DNA of 40,478 nt from Negativibacillus sp. (GTDB lineage Bacteria > Bacillota > Clostridia > Oscillospirales > Ruminococcaceae): contig JAHHTY010000010.1 in NCBI GenBank assembly GCA_020024325.1, positions 1 to 40,478 of the forward strand. The letters run 5' to 3'. The notes beneath the pieces were generated by a model, which searched no databases, had not been told where the DNA came from, and worked only from the letters and a program-made list of their open reading frames with translations. Of the stretch, positions 1-8,345 are shown piece after piece. Both the position numbers and the translations under genes were made by a program. Each line of letters opens with the position of its first letter. Within the stretch, counting starts at the first letter, position 1.

Positions 1-52
1 TTATCACAATTTATCATACAATTCCAGACAACAGAAAAAGTTTACATCTCCG

Positions 53-93
53 GAAAAAATAAAACAGACGGAGTTTATTCTCCGCCTGTTTTA
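53..93 (-). terminator. Rho-independent terminator of the amino acid ABC operon
   Basis: The arms at 61-73 and 80-92 pair (one G-U) around a 6-base loop. Read on the minus strand the stem is followed by a T-rich stretch (TTTTATTTTTT). It lies directly after the stop codon of the ABC ATPase gene. Confidence 0.85.
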
Positions 94-816
94 TTATAAT
101 ACTTTTGATAAAAATTCTTTTAAACGTGGATCTTTTGGATTAGAGAAAAATTCTTCCGGTGCAGCTTCTTCTTTTACAATACCCTCATCCACAAACAGAA
201 CACGTGTTGCAACTTCTCTTGCAAATCCCATTTCATGGGTAACAACAACCATAGTCATTCCGTCTTCCGCCAGTTCTTTCATCAGCTGCAAAACCTCGCC
301 TACCATTTCCGGGTCCAGTGCAGAGGTTGGCTCATCAAACAACATCACATCAGGGTTCATTGCAAGCGAGCGTACAATTGCAATACGCTGCTTCTGTCCT
401 CCGGAAAGCTGGGCTGGATATACATTTTCTTTATCCGGCAGACCGATTCTTGATAAAAGCTCTCTTGCTTTTTTCTCTGCATCCTGCTGACTCATCAGAC
501 CTAATTTGACAGGTGCAAAGGTAATGTTTTGTAAAACGGTCATATGTGGAAAAAGATTAAACTGCTGGAACACCATACCCATCTTCTGGCGAATTTTTTG
601 AATATTGCATTTCGGATCGGTAATCTTCTCGCCTTCAAACCAAATTTCCCCGCTTGTTGGGGTTTCCAGAAGATTTAAACAACGCAGAAAAGTTGATTTG
701 CCGGAACCGGAAGGACCGATAACAACCACCTTTTCCCCTTTTTTGATTGTTTGGCTGATTCCTTTTAAAACATGGGTATCCCCATAGCTTTTACATAGGT
801 TCTTAGTGGTGATCAC
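94..816 (-). CDS. glnQ: Polar amino acid ABC transporter, ATP-binding protein (GlnQ type)
   Basis: This is the ATPase that powers a PAAT-family amino acid importer on the inner face of the membrane. The 240-residue protein shows Walker A GPSGSGKS (34-41), Q-loop Gln84 in MVFQQFNLFP, the signature LSGGQ (137-141), Walker B VMLFDEP (157-163) and a switch His in VVTHEMGFA. The reading frame opens further upstream at a TTG (837), but a GGAGG ten bases before the GTG at 814-816 fixes the start there. It overlaps the permease stop by 14 bases, so the two are translationally coupled. It is the last gene of a binding protein-permease-ATPase operon. The substrate is not readable from sequence; glutamine, cystine or another polar amino acid is possible, so the symbol denotes the family only. 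Confidence 0.93.
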   Translation of the reverse strand: MITTKNLCKSYGDTHVLKGISQTIKKGEKVVVIGPSGSGKSTFLRCLNLLETPTSGEIWFEGEKITDPKCNIQKIRQKMGMVFQQFNLFPHMTVLQNITFAPVKLGLMSQQDAEKKARELLSRIGLPDKENVYPAQLSGGQKQRIAIVRSLAMNPDVMLFDEPTSALDPEMVGEVLQLMKELAEDGMTMVVVTHEMGFAREVATRVLFVDEGIVKEEAAPEEFFSNPKDPRLKEFLSKVL

Positions 817-1507
817 TTGCTGCCAGCCTCCTTTCAAATATTCTAAGTAATTTAGTCAATCCCAATACGATAATCAAATAGATGCCCGCAGCGATAAACA
901 GTGGGGGAAGCACATCCCATGTTCTGGAGCCGATATACTGTGCTGCTTTGGTAACATCGGTAACAGCAATTGCACCTGCAACTGCCGTTTCTTTAATGAG
1001 CGTAATAAATTCATTGCCCAATGCAGGCAAAATATTTTTGATTGCCTGTGGCAGAATGATGGATTTCATAATTGTTCCCTGACTAAGCCCCAAGCTATTG
1101 CCCGCCTCAAACTGTCCTTTATCAATCGACTCGATGCCTGCACGGATAATTTCGGAAACATAAGCACCGGAGTTAATACCAAAGCAGGTGATGGCTGCAT
1201 AAATTTCCATATCGCGAGCAGTAAAAATCAGATTGGCAATAATAAAAATCTGGAGATAAACAGGGGTTGCTCGAACAACGGTAACATACAGGCTGCACAG
1301 CTTGTCCAGAATCTTGATGACAGGGTTTTTATGTTCTTTTGCCACATATTTTATCACTGCCACAAGCACGCCCAGCAAAACACCCAGCAGCACAGCAAAC
1401 AGCGAGATAATCAGCGTATTTCCAATACCCTCTAAATATGCACTGTAACGTCCTTCTGCAAACAGTGCATTATAATAACGCTGAAATAAATTCATAATAT
1501 AATCCAA
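803..1507 (-). CDS. Polar amino acid ABC transporter, permease
   Basis: The 234-residue membrane subunit is of the HisM/GlnP class. Hydrophobic segments include LIISLFAVLLGVLLGVLVAVI near the N terminus and LFIAAGIYLIIVLGL near the C terminus. The EAA loop that docks the ATPase is visible as EAGNSLGLSQGTIMKSIILPQAIKNILP. The start is TTG at 1505-1507, eight bases after GAGAGG; the in-frame ATG four codons later would be about 20 bases from that site, so TTG is preferred. It sits between the binding protein gene (89-base gap with a hairpin) and the overlapping ATPase gene. It is expected to form a homodimer in the membrane with two ATPases. Confidence 0.92.
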   Translation of the reverse strand: MDYIMNLFQRYYNALFAEGRYSAYLEGIGNTLIISLFAVLLGVLLGVLVAVIKYVAKEHKNPVIKILDKLCSLYVTVVRATPVYLQIFIIANLIFTARDMEIYAAITCFGINSGAYVSEIIRAGIESIDKGQFEAGNSLGLSQGTIMKSIILPQAIKNILPALGNEFITLIKETAVAGAIAVTDVTKAAQYIGSRTWDVLPPLFIAAGIYLIIVLGLTKLLRIFERRLAASDHH

Positions 1508-1554
1508 TCTTTTTTCCTCTCTTTCATGTGTTAAAGTATCCTTTAACGCAGTTT

Positions 1555-1582
1555 GACAGCAGGCACAGATTGACCTGCTGTC
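1555..1582 (-). other. Intercistronic hairpin between binding protein and permease genes
   Basis: Nine-base perfect arms GACAGCAGG (1555-1563) and CCTGCTGTC (1574-1582) flank a 10-base loop. No T-run follows on the minus strand, so it is not a standard terminator. Such hairpins often protect the upstream message, which would raise binding protein levels above those of the permease and ATPase (inference). Confidence 0.55.
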
Positions 1583-1596
1583 GATTTACACTGTAT

Positions 1597-2364
1597 TTAT
1601 TTTGCGTTTGCGTGATTCTTTGTAAATTCTTCAATCTTGCCGTCTGCAATCAGCTGATCAACCACCTCATTGATGGCATCTAAAAGTTCCTGATTGCCTT
1701 TCTTTACTGCAATCGCATACTGGTCAACGAAGAGTGGGTTTTCTTCATCCAAAATCTTTAAGCCGGGATTTGCCTGAACCAGTTCCTGTGCCGGATACAA
1801 ATCCATAACGATAGCGTCAATCTTGTTGTTTTTTAAGTCTTCCGCTGCCTGAACAAATTTTGTGTAACGTTTTACGGTTGCATCAGGGCAGTTTTGACTC
1901 ACCCAGATATCTGCAATATTTCCCTGCTGTACACCGACAACTTTGTCAGAAATGTCTTCGTTTGTTTTTACGGTGTCCGCTTGTGCATTTACAACTACCA
2001 CGTCGCTGGAATCTACATAGTTATGAGAAAAATCCATAACTTTCTGACGTTCCTCATCAACAGAAACCGCAGCTGCTACAAAATCCACTTTACCCTGCTG
2101 TACTGCATTCAGCGCTCCGTCAAAATCCATATTCTTAACCACAAGCTCTTTTCCTAAAGCCTCTGCAACAGCCTGTGCAATATCCATATCAACACCGACT
2201 ACTTTGTCACCGGACATATATTCATATGGTGCAAAGCCGGCCTCGGTTCCAACATAAATTTTATCACTATCAGAAGATGCGCCTTCTGTGGAATTGCCGC
2301 CCGAACAAGCTGCAAAAGAAAGTGTCATTGCTGCACAAAGCAATACTGCCAGTAATTTTTTCAT
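1597..2364 (-). CDS. Amino acid ABC transporter substrate-binding lipoprotein
   Basis: This is a periplasmic-binding-protein-fold lipoprotein of 255 residues (SBP_bac_3 family) that captures the substrate outside the cell and hands it to the permease. A lipoprotein signal MKKLLAVLLCAAMTLSFAAC gives lipid attachment at the Cys of FAAC. The mature part begins with the family pattern KIYVGTEAGFAPYEY and later has FDGALNAVQQGKVDFVAAA. The start is ATG at 2362-2364, eight bases after a GGAGG; the open frame continues upstream to 2403 but the lipoprotein signal and binding site fix the shorter form. It is first in the operon, with a good promoter at 2433-2460. The specific amino acid cannot be assigned. 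Confidence 0.93.
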   Translation of the reverse strand: MKKLLAVLLCAAMTLSFAACSGGNSTEGASSDSDKIYVGTEAGFAPYEYMSGDKVVGVDMDIAQAVAEALGKELVVKNMDFDGALNAVQQGKVDFVAAAVSVDEERQKVMDFSHNYVDSSDVVVVNAQADTVKTNEDISDKVVGVQQGNIADIWVSQNCPDATVKRYTKFVQAAEDLKNNKIDAIVMDLYPAQELVQANPGLKILDEENPLFVDQYAIAVKKGNQELLDAINEVVDQLIADGKIEEFTKNHANAK

Positions 2365-2432
2365 TTCCTCTTCCTCCGTTTTTTGTGTACAATAAAAAAA
2401 CAATCAAGTTTGTAATCTAAAAACTAAAACTT

Positions 2433-2460
2433 ATTATACTGCATATTTTCTCAAATACAA
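2433..2460 (-). promoter_or_regulatory. Sigma-A type promoter for the amino acid ABC operon
   Basis: On the minus strand, TTGTAT (2455-2460) and TATAAT (2433-2438) are separated by 16 bases, about 70 bases upstream of the binding protein start. Confidence 0.7.
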
Positions 2461-2677
2461 TAGGTTTTAAGAAAAAATATACATCTTTTTTGTTTTTTAT
2501 CTGTTTTGCATAAATTATCGGATTTTGTTGAGGTTTTATACTGGCATTTAACAACATTTTACCATAATCAATCGGGATTGTTGGATTATTTGAAGCTTTA
2601 TCAGCCTTTGTTTTTCTATAAATATCCTTTAAATTATTGTTCATTCTCAGTTTTTTTGAAAGTACAATAAATAATAT
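2461..2677. other. AT-rich intergenic stretch with no clear gene
   Basis: This AT-rich stretch lies between rluA and the ABC promoter. A 75-codon minus-strand frame (2417-2644) crosses it but has no ribosome binding site and runs through the promoter, so it is not called. No convincing terminator hairpin for rluA is visible here. Confidence 0.5.
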
Positions 2678-3583
2678 TTATACATTTTCTTCTCTATACA
2701 ATCCTATTTTTCTGCAAAGTTGCTGCATATCTTTTAGCTGCGGACAGACTACCGTAATTTCTTCCTTGCTGACCGGCTGTAAAAAAGAAATTAAACGACA
2801 GTGCAATGCCTGTCTTGCAATCAATTCGCTTTTTCTTCCATACAACTCATCTCCTAAAACAGGGCATCCCAAATGCGCCATATGCACCCTGATTTGATGG
2901 GTGCGTCCTGTTTCCAAGACGAAATCCACCAGACTGAAACCGTCCTTTTGTGCAATAACACGGTAGTTGGTCACTGCTCGTTGACCGTCCGGGGCAACAA
3001 TGCGGCGCATTTCTTCCGGAAACTCTCGACGAATAGGTGCTTCCACTCTTCCTTGTGTGCAAGGCGGCACGCCGTCTAAAACAGCTTGGTAAGTCTTGTG
3101 AAAATTGTTGGTGATTGTTGCTGCTGCAAAGCGGTTTTTAGCCACTAAAACAGCACCGCTGGTATCTCTGTCTAAACGGTTGAGTGGACGATACATAAGA
3201 TCCATCTCCAGTTGATCACAATGTGCTGCAAATACATTTCCTAAAGTATCCGCTGCGTGTCCACAGGACTGGTGACAAGGCATATCTGCCGGTTTATTAA
3301 AAACAACCACATCGTTATCCTCATAAGCAATCTCTACAAAACGATTGGAGCGGATAAAATGTTCCACTCCATGTTCCTTTGAGTCAAGAAAAGTAATCTC
3401 TAAACAATCTCCTGCATTTAAGACATCTATGGTACGGGTATGTGCTCCGTTTAAACACATACCTTTTTCATAATGTTTCAGCTTTACGATGGTTCTGCTG
3501 GAATAACCCTGTATTTTTTTTAAATAATGTTCTACCGTCATACCCTGATGTTCAGTGGTAATTTCATATTTAAGTGTGCGCAT
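2678..3583 (-). CDS. RluA-family RNA pseudouridine synthase
   Basis: The enzyme isomerises specific uridines to pseudouridine in rRNA or tRNA. The 301-residue protein has a short S4-like N-terminal region, then the family motif RLDRDTSG with catalytic Asp near residue 138, and later FVLETGRTHQIRVHMAHLGCPVLGDELYG, which is typical of RluA/RluC/RluD. The residue before the motif is Asn rather than the more usual His. The start is ATG at 3581-3583, six bases after GGGAG; the TTG five codons upstream is closer to none. It stands alone between two intergenic regions, after the terminator of the lipoprotein gene. The target uridine is not predictable. Confidence 0.9.
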   Translation of the reverse strand: MRTLKYEITTEHQGMTVEHYLKKIQGYSSRTIVKLKHYEKGMCLNGAHTRTIDVLNAGDCLEITFLDSKEHGVEHFIRSNRFVEIAYEDNDVVVFNKPADMPCHQSCGHAADTLGNVFAAHCDQLEMDLMYRPLNRLDRDTSGAVLVAKNRFAAATITNNFHKTYQAVLDGVPPCTQGRVEAPIRREFPEEMRRIVAPDGQRAVTNYRVIAQKDGFSLVDFVLETGRTHQIRVHMAHLGCPVLGDELYGRKSELIARQALHCRLISFLQPVSKEEITVVCPQLKDMQQLCRKIGLYREENV

Positions 3584-3614
3584 CTTTTTCTCCCGCAAAA
3601 TTTTATTTTTCTCA

Positions 3615-3647
3615 CAAAAGCGGCTCAGACACTGTGGTCTGAGCCGC
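3615..3647 (-). terminator. Terminator after the lipoprotein gene
   Basis: Perfect 11-base arms GCGGCTCAGAC (3620-3630) and GTCTGAGCCGC (3637-3647) are followed on the minus strand by CTTTTG. It separates the lipoprotein gene from rluA. Confidence 0.75.
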
Positions 3648-3670
3648 TCTCTACTTATTTTTCCGGTTTT

Positions 3671-4657
3671 TTATTGAAGAGAAATTAAATTTTCCTCGGT
3701 AAATTCTGGCATTTCAACTTCAAACTTTGCATTTCGTTCGCTAATCAAGCTGTGAATCTCCATATCCAGTACACAATTTTCCGGAACTTCTGCCATATCT
3801 TCTGCAGGCACAATTCCCAAAGCTTCGATCATATCTTTGATTGCAAACTCCATCTTCATTTTAATAGTCTGGTCATCAATCGTTCCGTTCTGGATGAGCA
3901 TATCGCAATGAAGGTCACTGATCTTTAAGGAAGCAAACAGGCGACGTTCCATCTCCATAATTACCTGAAGCTGCTGTTCAATCAACGCATCAAGCTGAGC
4001 AGGATCAACCTCTGCTCCGCCCAAAGCTGCCAGCTGAGCATTAACCTGCTCTTTCACTGTGGAGCGCATCTGTTCCTCAATAGATGGAAGCATTTGGTTA
4101 ACCATCATATCATTGATACCCTGCTGCATTTTTCCCAGCTGTTCTTCTGGCATAGTAAAGCTAACACGCAGTCCCGATTCTTCTTCTGTAAAGGCAAAAT
4201 CTTTTGCAGCCTTTGCAGCTTCTGTATACATCGGAAGCATCTCTTCCTGATTCATGGTCATTAACTGTTGATAATCCATTGTTCCAGCAACTGCCGGCTG
4301 TTTTAAATATTTTCCGCTGGTTGGGTCCAGCACATACTGGAAGCCTTCTTTTTGGTAAGTCTGGGTATCCATTGGCATTCCCATTATTTGACCGCTTACC
4401 TTCACTGCCATTGTCTGCATTTTGTCTTGAAAAGCGCCGTCCATTGCAAGATTCATCTCGATGCTATCTGCTCCAAGACTTACTGTCGCTTTCATATCCG
4501 CTTTCATTTTCCCGCTGTCAATTGATGAACTTGCTTTTAAAGCTTTTTCCATCTCAGCAATTGCTTTATCTTTGTTCATTCCACATCCTGCAAGAGATGT
4601 AACCAATACAATTGCTGTCAAAATAACTGCCATCAATTTCATTTGTTTTGTTTTCAT
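3671..4657 (-). CDS. Lipoprotein with possible LolA/LppX-like fold
   Basis: A lipoprotein signal (MKTKQMKLMAVILTAIVLVT followed by SLAGC) puts this 328-residue protein on the outer face of the membrane. The mature region starts with an amphipathic helix rich in Ala, Glu and Lys, then alternating strands such as MKADMKATVSLGADSIEMNL and KVSGQIMGMPMDTQTYQKEG. This recalls the LolA/LppX-like lipoproteins (DUF6612 group) of Firmicutes; the assignment is by pattern only. Two stretches are very Met/Gln-rich. The start is ATG at 4655-4657, eight bases after GAGGAGG. It has its own promoter (4700-4728) and terminator, so it is monocistronic. Function is unknown. Confidence 0.8.
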   Translation of the reverse strand: MKTKQMKLMAVILTAIVLVTSLAGCGMNKDKAIAEMEKALKASSSIDSGKMKADMKATVSLGADSIEMNLAMDGAFQDKMQTMAVKVSGQIMGMPMDTQTYQKEGFQYVLDPTSGKYLKQPAVAGTMDYQQLMTMNQEEMLPMYTEAAKAAKDFAFTEEESGLRVSFTMPEEQLGKMQQGINDMMVNQMLPSIEEQMRSTVKEQVNAQLAALGGAEVDPAQLDALIEQQLQVIMEMERRLFASLKISDLHCDMLIQNGTIDDQTIKMKMEFAIKDMIEALGIVPAEDMAEVPENCVLDMEIHSLISERNAKFEVEMPEFTEENLISLQ

Positions 4658-4699
4658 AATATTTGCCTCCTCTTTTTTTAATATGGGGATATTGCTCTT

Positions 4700-4728
4700 A
4701 TTATATCTTTTTTTGCTATCTTTGTAAA
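4700..4728 (-). promoter_or_regulatory. Promoter of the lipoprotein gene
   Basis: On the minus strand, TTTACA (4723-4728) and TATAAT (4700-4705) are separated by 17 bases, 43 bases before the start codon. Confidence 0.75.
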
Positions 4729-4801
4729 TAAAAAAGTAGAACAAAATTGTCGCTTTGTGTCTAAAATTTTAGCAAATTTTTCCATTACGTTTTTCGTTAT
4801 T

Positions 4802-5569
4802 TTACTTTGCATTTTTATAATAGAGAATTCTCAAACCTTTGAGCAAAAGATTTGGATCTTGGATAATTTTATGGGTGCAATGCGGTACAATGCACTTTGA
4901 CAAACCTCCGGTTGCAACCACTGTTAATGGTTTCTCCATCTCCTGCTGCATACGGTCAATCATGCCATCTACCATTGAAGCAGTACCATAAATCATACCG
5001 CTGTTCATTGCATCAGTTGTGTTTTTTGCAATAATATTTTTCGGAACGTTCAAATCAATGTGCGGCAGCAAGGAAGCCCTGCTTGACAACGCTTCCAAAG
5101 AAAGGCGAAGTCCCGGCATGATTGCACCGCCGACAAATTCTTCTTTTTCATTGGTGACTGACATTGTTGTTGCTGTTCCCATATCCACTACTAAAAGAGG
5201 CAGCGGATATTCGTGGATAGCTGCTACGGTATCTGCCACTCTGTCTGCACCCAAAGAGGATGGGTTGTCCAGCTTAATGTTCAGTCCTGTTTTCAGCCCG
5301 GGACCCACCACCAGCGGTTTTTTGCCGATAATGGTAAACAAAGCTGTTTTTAAAATTGTGGTTAACGGAGGAACTACCGAAGAAATGATAGCCCCTTCCA
5401 TCTTTTCTGCGCTGTATCCATACAAATGCAGAATCTGAAAAATTTCCACTGCATACTGTTCCTCTGTTCTGCTGACATCGGTAGCTATCCTTGCAGTAAA
5501 CTCGATTTTATCATTTTCAAATCCACCAATTACGACATTGCTGTTGCCAATATCAACTGCTAAAATCAC
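4802..5569 (-). CDS. coaX: Type III pantothenate kinase
   Basis: The protein phosphorylates pantothenate with ATP, the first step of coenzyme A synthesis. The 255-residue protein has the ASKHA-fold phosphate motif DIGNSN (6-11), the GADR motif (107-110) carrying the catalytic Asp, and DMGTATT (129-135). Length matches the family. The start is GTG at 5567-5569, eight bases after AGAGG. The upstream gene on the same strand is an ECF S component 47 bases away, and coaBC is divergent beyond it, so three genes for pantothenate uptake and CoA synthesis are together. Type III enzymes are not feedback-inhibited by CoA (known of the family). Confidence 0.95.
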   Translation of the reverse strand: MILAVDIGNSNVVIGGFENDKIEFTARIATDVSRTEEQYAVEIFQILHLYGYSAEKMEGAIISSVVPPLTTILKTALFTIIGKKPLVVGPGLKTGLNIKLDNPSSLGADRVADTVAAIHEYPLPLLVVDMGTATTMSVTNEKEEFVGGAIMPGLRLSLEALSSRASLLPHIDLNVPKNIIAKNTTDAMNSGMIYGTASMVDGMIDRMQQEMEKPLTVVATGGLSKCIVPHCTHKIIQDPNLLLKGLRILYYKNAK

Positions 5570-5616
5570 TGATGATTCCTCTCTTCCCTATTCTCTATCC
5601 TTGAAAATTCAAATCT

Positions 5617-6237
5617 TTATTTCTCTAAAAATTTTAACAGTGCCTTTCCAACTGCAGCAGTAATCAGTGCCGCTACAATCGCTTCCGGTATGCCGTTTGT
5701 TGCAATTACACCTAATATGGTATTATATACTAAATCCGGTGCAATGCCTTTTGCTTTTCCCCAGCTGTTGCCAAAGAAAATATAGATAAAGTGCATTACG
5801 AACAGGGTGTTTGTCATTGAACCCAAAAATCCTGCCACACCCAGTGAAAGCACATCGCTTTTACACAGCTTTTTTAAACCCTTATAAATAAAATACGGAA
5901 GGATTCCTGTCAAGATGCGTGGTACAAAACAGACAATTAAACTTAAAAAATTGCCGTGTTCGTCCCCCAAAGAATAAAATGGTGTAAACACAAATGAAGT
6001 CAGTGCCGGGGTCACAGTATTGGTAATCATGCTGGTCAGACCAAATAAACCTCCCAAAACTGCCCCGGATTTCCATCCCAGTAAAATCGAGCCTAGAATA
6101 ACAGGAATGTGGATTGTCGTTGCCTTAATTACTCCCAATGGGATATAACCCAACGGGGTCATCGAAAGCACCACAATAATTCCCGAAAACAGTGCCAGTT
6201 TCACCATGTCTTGTGTTCGTTTGCTTGCGTAATTCAT
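5617..6237 (-). CDS. ECF transporter S component, probably for pantothenate
   Basis: This 206-residue, six-segment-like membrane protein is the substrate-binding subunit of an energy-coupling-factor importer. Visible features are LALFSGIIVVLSMTPLGYIP, IHIPVILGSILLGWKSGAVLGGLFGLTSM and a C-terminal AIVAALITAAVGKALLKFLEK, as in the ECF_trnsprt family. It would share the cell's EcfAA'T module, which is not in this window. Substrate assignment rests on context: it is co-transcribed with coaX and divergent from coaBC, the usual setting of PanT. The start is ATG at 6235-6237, preceded by AAAGGAAG; the longer frame to 6276 has no better site. Promoter at 6319-6347. Confidence 0.85.
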   Translation of the reverse strand: MNYASKRTQDMVKLALFSGIIVVLSMTPLGYIPLGVIKATTIHIPVILGSILLGWKSGAVLGGLFGLTSMITNTVTPALTSFVFTPFYSLGDEHGNFLSLIVCFVPRILTGILPYFIYKGLKKLCKSDVLSLGVAGFLGSMTNTLFVMHFIYIFFGNSWGKAKGIAPDLVYNTILGVIATNGIPEAIVAALITAAVGKALLKFLEK

Positions 6238-6318
6238 ATTCAATTCTTCCTTTCGCTGTTGTTCTCCCATTGACAATTTTTTGTCGAGAGATACAATGCT
6301 TTATTTTTAACAAACTAC

Positions 6319-6347
6319 ATTATATCGAATTCTGGCATAGATTGCAA
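6319..6347 (-). promoter_or_regulatory. Promoter of the panT-like/coaX operon
   Basis: On the minus strand, TTGCAA (6342-6347) and TATAAT (6319-6324) are separated by 17 bases, about 82 bases before the S-component start. Confidence 0.75.
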
Positions 6348-6440
6348 GTAAAAAAATTGCTGTCGATTTCTCTGTTTAAAATCAGCCTGTTTTTTCTCAT
6401 TTTCTAACAATCAATGTATTAACCGGTCACCCTACAGTGC

Positions 6441-6469
6441 TTTACTTTCTTTTTTGGTTTTGATATACT
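6441..6469 (+). promoter_or_regulatory. Promoter of coaBC
   Basis: TTTACT (6441-6446) and TATACT (6464-6469) are separated by 17 bases, 43 bases before the coaBC start. It is divergent from the promoter at 6319-6347 and about 95 bases away. Confidence 0.65.
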
Positions 6470-6512
6470 AAAGCCACACAATTCCCCGATTGAAATAAAA
6501 GGAAGTGCTTTT

Positions 6513-7703
6513 ATGTTAAAAGGAAAAACCGTTGTTTTGGGTATCACAGGCTCGATTGCTGCTTATAAAATGGCAAATCTTGCCAGTATGCTGGCAAAGC
6601 AGCACTGTGATGTACAGGTTATTATGACTCAAAACGCTACCCAGTTCATCACACCATTAACCTTTGAAACACTGTGCAATAACCGCTGCATGGTTGATAC
6701 CTTTGACCGCAATTTTCAATATAACGTGGAACACGTTGCTCTTGCTAAACGTGCAAACCTTGTGATGATTGCCCCTGCCTCTGCAAACATTATTGCAAAA
6801 ATGGCGCATGGCATTGCAGACGATATGCTTTCCACCACTGTTCTTGCTTGTCCATGTAAAAAATTAGTTGCTCCTGCAATGAACACCAATATGCTCAACA
6901 ATCCAATCACTCAGGATAACATCGCCACTTTGCGTCGTTATGGGTTCGGTATTATCGAACCGGCTGTCGGAATGCTTGCCTGCAAAGATGTCGGTGCCGG
7001 AAAACTTCCCAAAGAAGAGCTTTTATACAATCATATTCTCCAGGAAATTCTACGCAAAAAAGACCTTTCTGGGAAAAAAGTTCTCATCACCGCCGGACCA
7101 ACCTGTGAGGCAGTAGACCCTGTGCGTATCTATACCAACCGTTCCACCGGAAAGATGGGATATGCTTTAGCAAAAGAATGTTCGCTGCGTGGTGCCGATG
7201 TTACCCTCGTTACCGGAAAGACTGCCCTTGAGCCGTGGCCGTTTGTAAAGGTGATACCGATTGAAACTGCACAACAGATGTTTGATGAAGTAACCTCTCG
7301 TGCATCAGAAATGGATATTATCATAAAATCCGCCGCAGTTGCAGACTACCGACCAAAAACCGTTGCTGACGAGAAAATCAAAAAATCCGACACCGGATTT
7401 TGCATCGAAATGGAACGTACACAAGACATTCTAAAATATCTGGGAGAACATAAACCCAATGGACAGTTCCTCTGCGGATTTTCGATGGAAACCGAAAATA
7501 TGTTGGAAAACTCTCGCAAAAAGTTAGAAAAGAAAAATGCCGATATGATTGTCGCAAACAATCTAAAGGTTGCCGGGGCCGGTTTTGCCGGTGACACCAA
7601 TGTTGTAACCATCATTACAAAAGATGCTACAAAAGAACTGGAATTGATGAGCAAAGAAGAAGTTGCACACCACATCATCAATGAAATTGTATCTCAAATA
7701 TAG
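6513..7703 (+). CDS. coaBC: Bifunctional phosphopantothenoylcysteine decarboxylase / phosphopantothenate-cysteine ligase
   Basis: It joins cysteine to 4'-phosphopantothenate and decarboxylates the product to 4'-phosphopantetheine. The N-terminal FMN-binding CoaC half contains GSIAAYK (13-19), catalytic His74 in NVEHVALAKRA, the PAMNTNM clamp motif (121-127) and the Cys of ACKDVGAG (157). The C-terminal CoaB half begins near 188 with KVLITAGPTCEAVDPVR and STGKMGYALA. The 396-residue length is normal. The start is ATG at 6513, after GGAAGTG. In B. subtilis coaBC lies between rpoZ and priA; here it is absent from that cluster and sits with pantothenate kinase and transporter instead. Confidence 0.96.
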   Translation: MLKGKTVVLGITGSIAAYKMANLASMLAKQHCDVQVIMTQNATQFITPLTFETLCNNRCMVDTFDRNFQYNVEHVALAKRANLVMIAPASANIIAKMAHGIADDMLSTTVLACPCKKLVAPAMNTNMLNNPITQDNIATLRRYGFGIIEPAVGMLACKDVGAGKLPKEELLYNHILQEILRKKDLSGKKVLITAGPTCEAVDPVRIYTNRSTGKMGYALAKECSLRGADVTLVTGKTALEPWPFVKVIPIETAQQMFDEVTSRASEMDIIIKSAAVADYRPKTVADEKIKKSDTGFCIEMERTQDILKYLGEHKPNGQFLCGFSMETENMLENSRKKLEKKNADMIVANNLKVAGAGFAGDTNVVTIITKDATKELELMSKEEVAHHIINEIVSQI

Positions 7704-7734
7704 TCCCCGCATCACAAATAAAAGCATTCTATAT

Positions 7735-7765
7735 AAAAAAGAGGAGCCTGTAGCTCCTCTTTTTT
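7735..7765. terminator. Bidirectional terminator between coaBC and the GrpB-family gene
   Basis: AAAAAA-GAGGAGC (7735-7747) and GCTCCTC-TTTTTT (from 7753) form a stem with an A-run on one side and a T-run on the other. It can therefore serve both convergent genes. Confidence 0.85.
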
Positions 7766-7772
7766 ATACGCA

Positions 7773-8345
7773 TCAATAGTCACACTTTTTTAAAGCTGCA
7801 TGGACAAACTCTGTTTTGCTCTCACAGTAGCTATCCACATCAAACTGATACCTTTTACTTAACTCCTGTTTTAGCTGCTGATATTTGTCCCGTTCTTCCG
7901 GGTTGTTACGCAAGTAATTGCGAAAGGCAATATGCTCAAGATACGGCTTTGCATCTTTTGTGCAGAGATAAAAGTGATATTTCATCACATTTTTTTCTTG
8001 CTCATTATAATCTCTTTTTCGGAAAAACACTTCCCTGCCAGGCAATCCCAAATCTCCTTGATACTCATATCCATATTTTTGCAGCTGCTCAATCACTTTT
8101 GGCAAATCTTCTTTATCTTTGAGTACTGCATCCACATCAATAATCGGCTTTGCAGCTAACCCTTCGACCGAGGTGCTGCCCACATGTTCGACTGTTTGCA
8201 GATATTCCCCGATATATCCACAGATCATTGTTTTTATCTTTTCAAACTCTATCTTCCACTGTGGGTCATACCCAACGACCACAACTTCCTTTGTTGCAAA
8301 TTGTTGTTCATTTTGTTTTGCGGAAACTATATTACTCCCCAACAA
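7773..8345 (-). CDS. GrpB family protein (nucleotidyltransferase-like)
   Basis: The 190-residue product matches the GrpB/UPF0157 family: VVVVGYDPQWKIEFEKIK, then VEHVGSTSVEGLAAKPIIDVDAVL with the GSTS and D-x-D signature of a minimal nucleotidyltransferase fold, then YHFYLC and EHIAFRNYLRNNPEERDKY. In Bacteria some members are fused to CoaE, but no precise substrate is established. No ATG exists in a suitable place. A perfect AAGGAGG nine bases before TTG at 8343-8345 fixes the start, so the gene overlaps the end of the upstream hydrolase by 14 bases and is probably translated by coupling. It ends just before a shared terminator. Confidence 0.85.
   Translation of the reverse strand: MLGSNIVSAKQNEQQFATKEVVVVGYDPQWKIEFEKIKTMICGYIGEYLQTVEHVGSTSVEGLAAKPIIDVDAVLKDKEDLPKVIEQLQKYGYEYQGDLGLPGREVFFRKRDYNEQEKNVMKYHFYLCTKDAKPYLEHIAFRNYLRNNPEERDKYQQLKQELSKRYQFDVDSYCESKTEFVHAALKKCDY

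Noticed and set aside
2417..2644. 75-codon minus-strand frame between rluA and the ABC operon
   Set aside because: It runs through the ABC operon promoter (2433-2460), has no Shine-Dalgarno site and no domain-like pattern.
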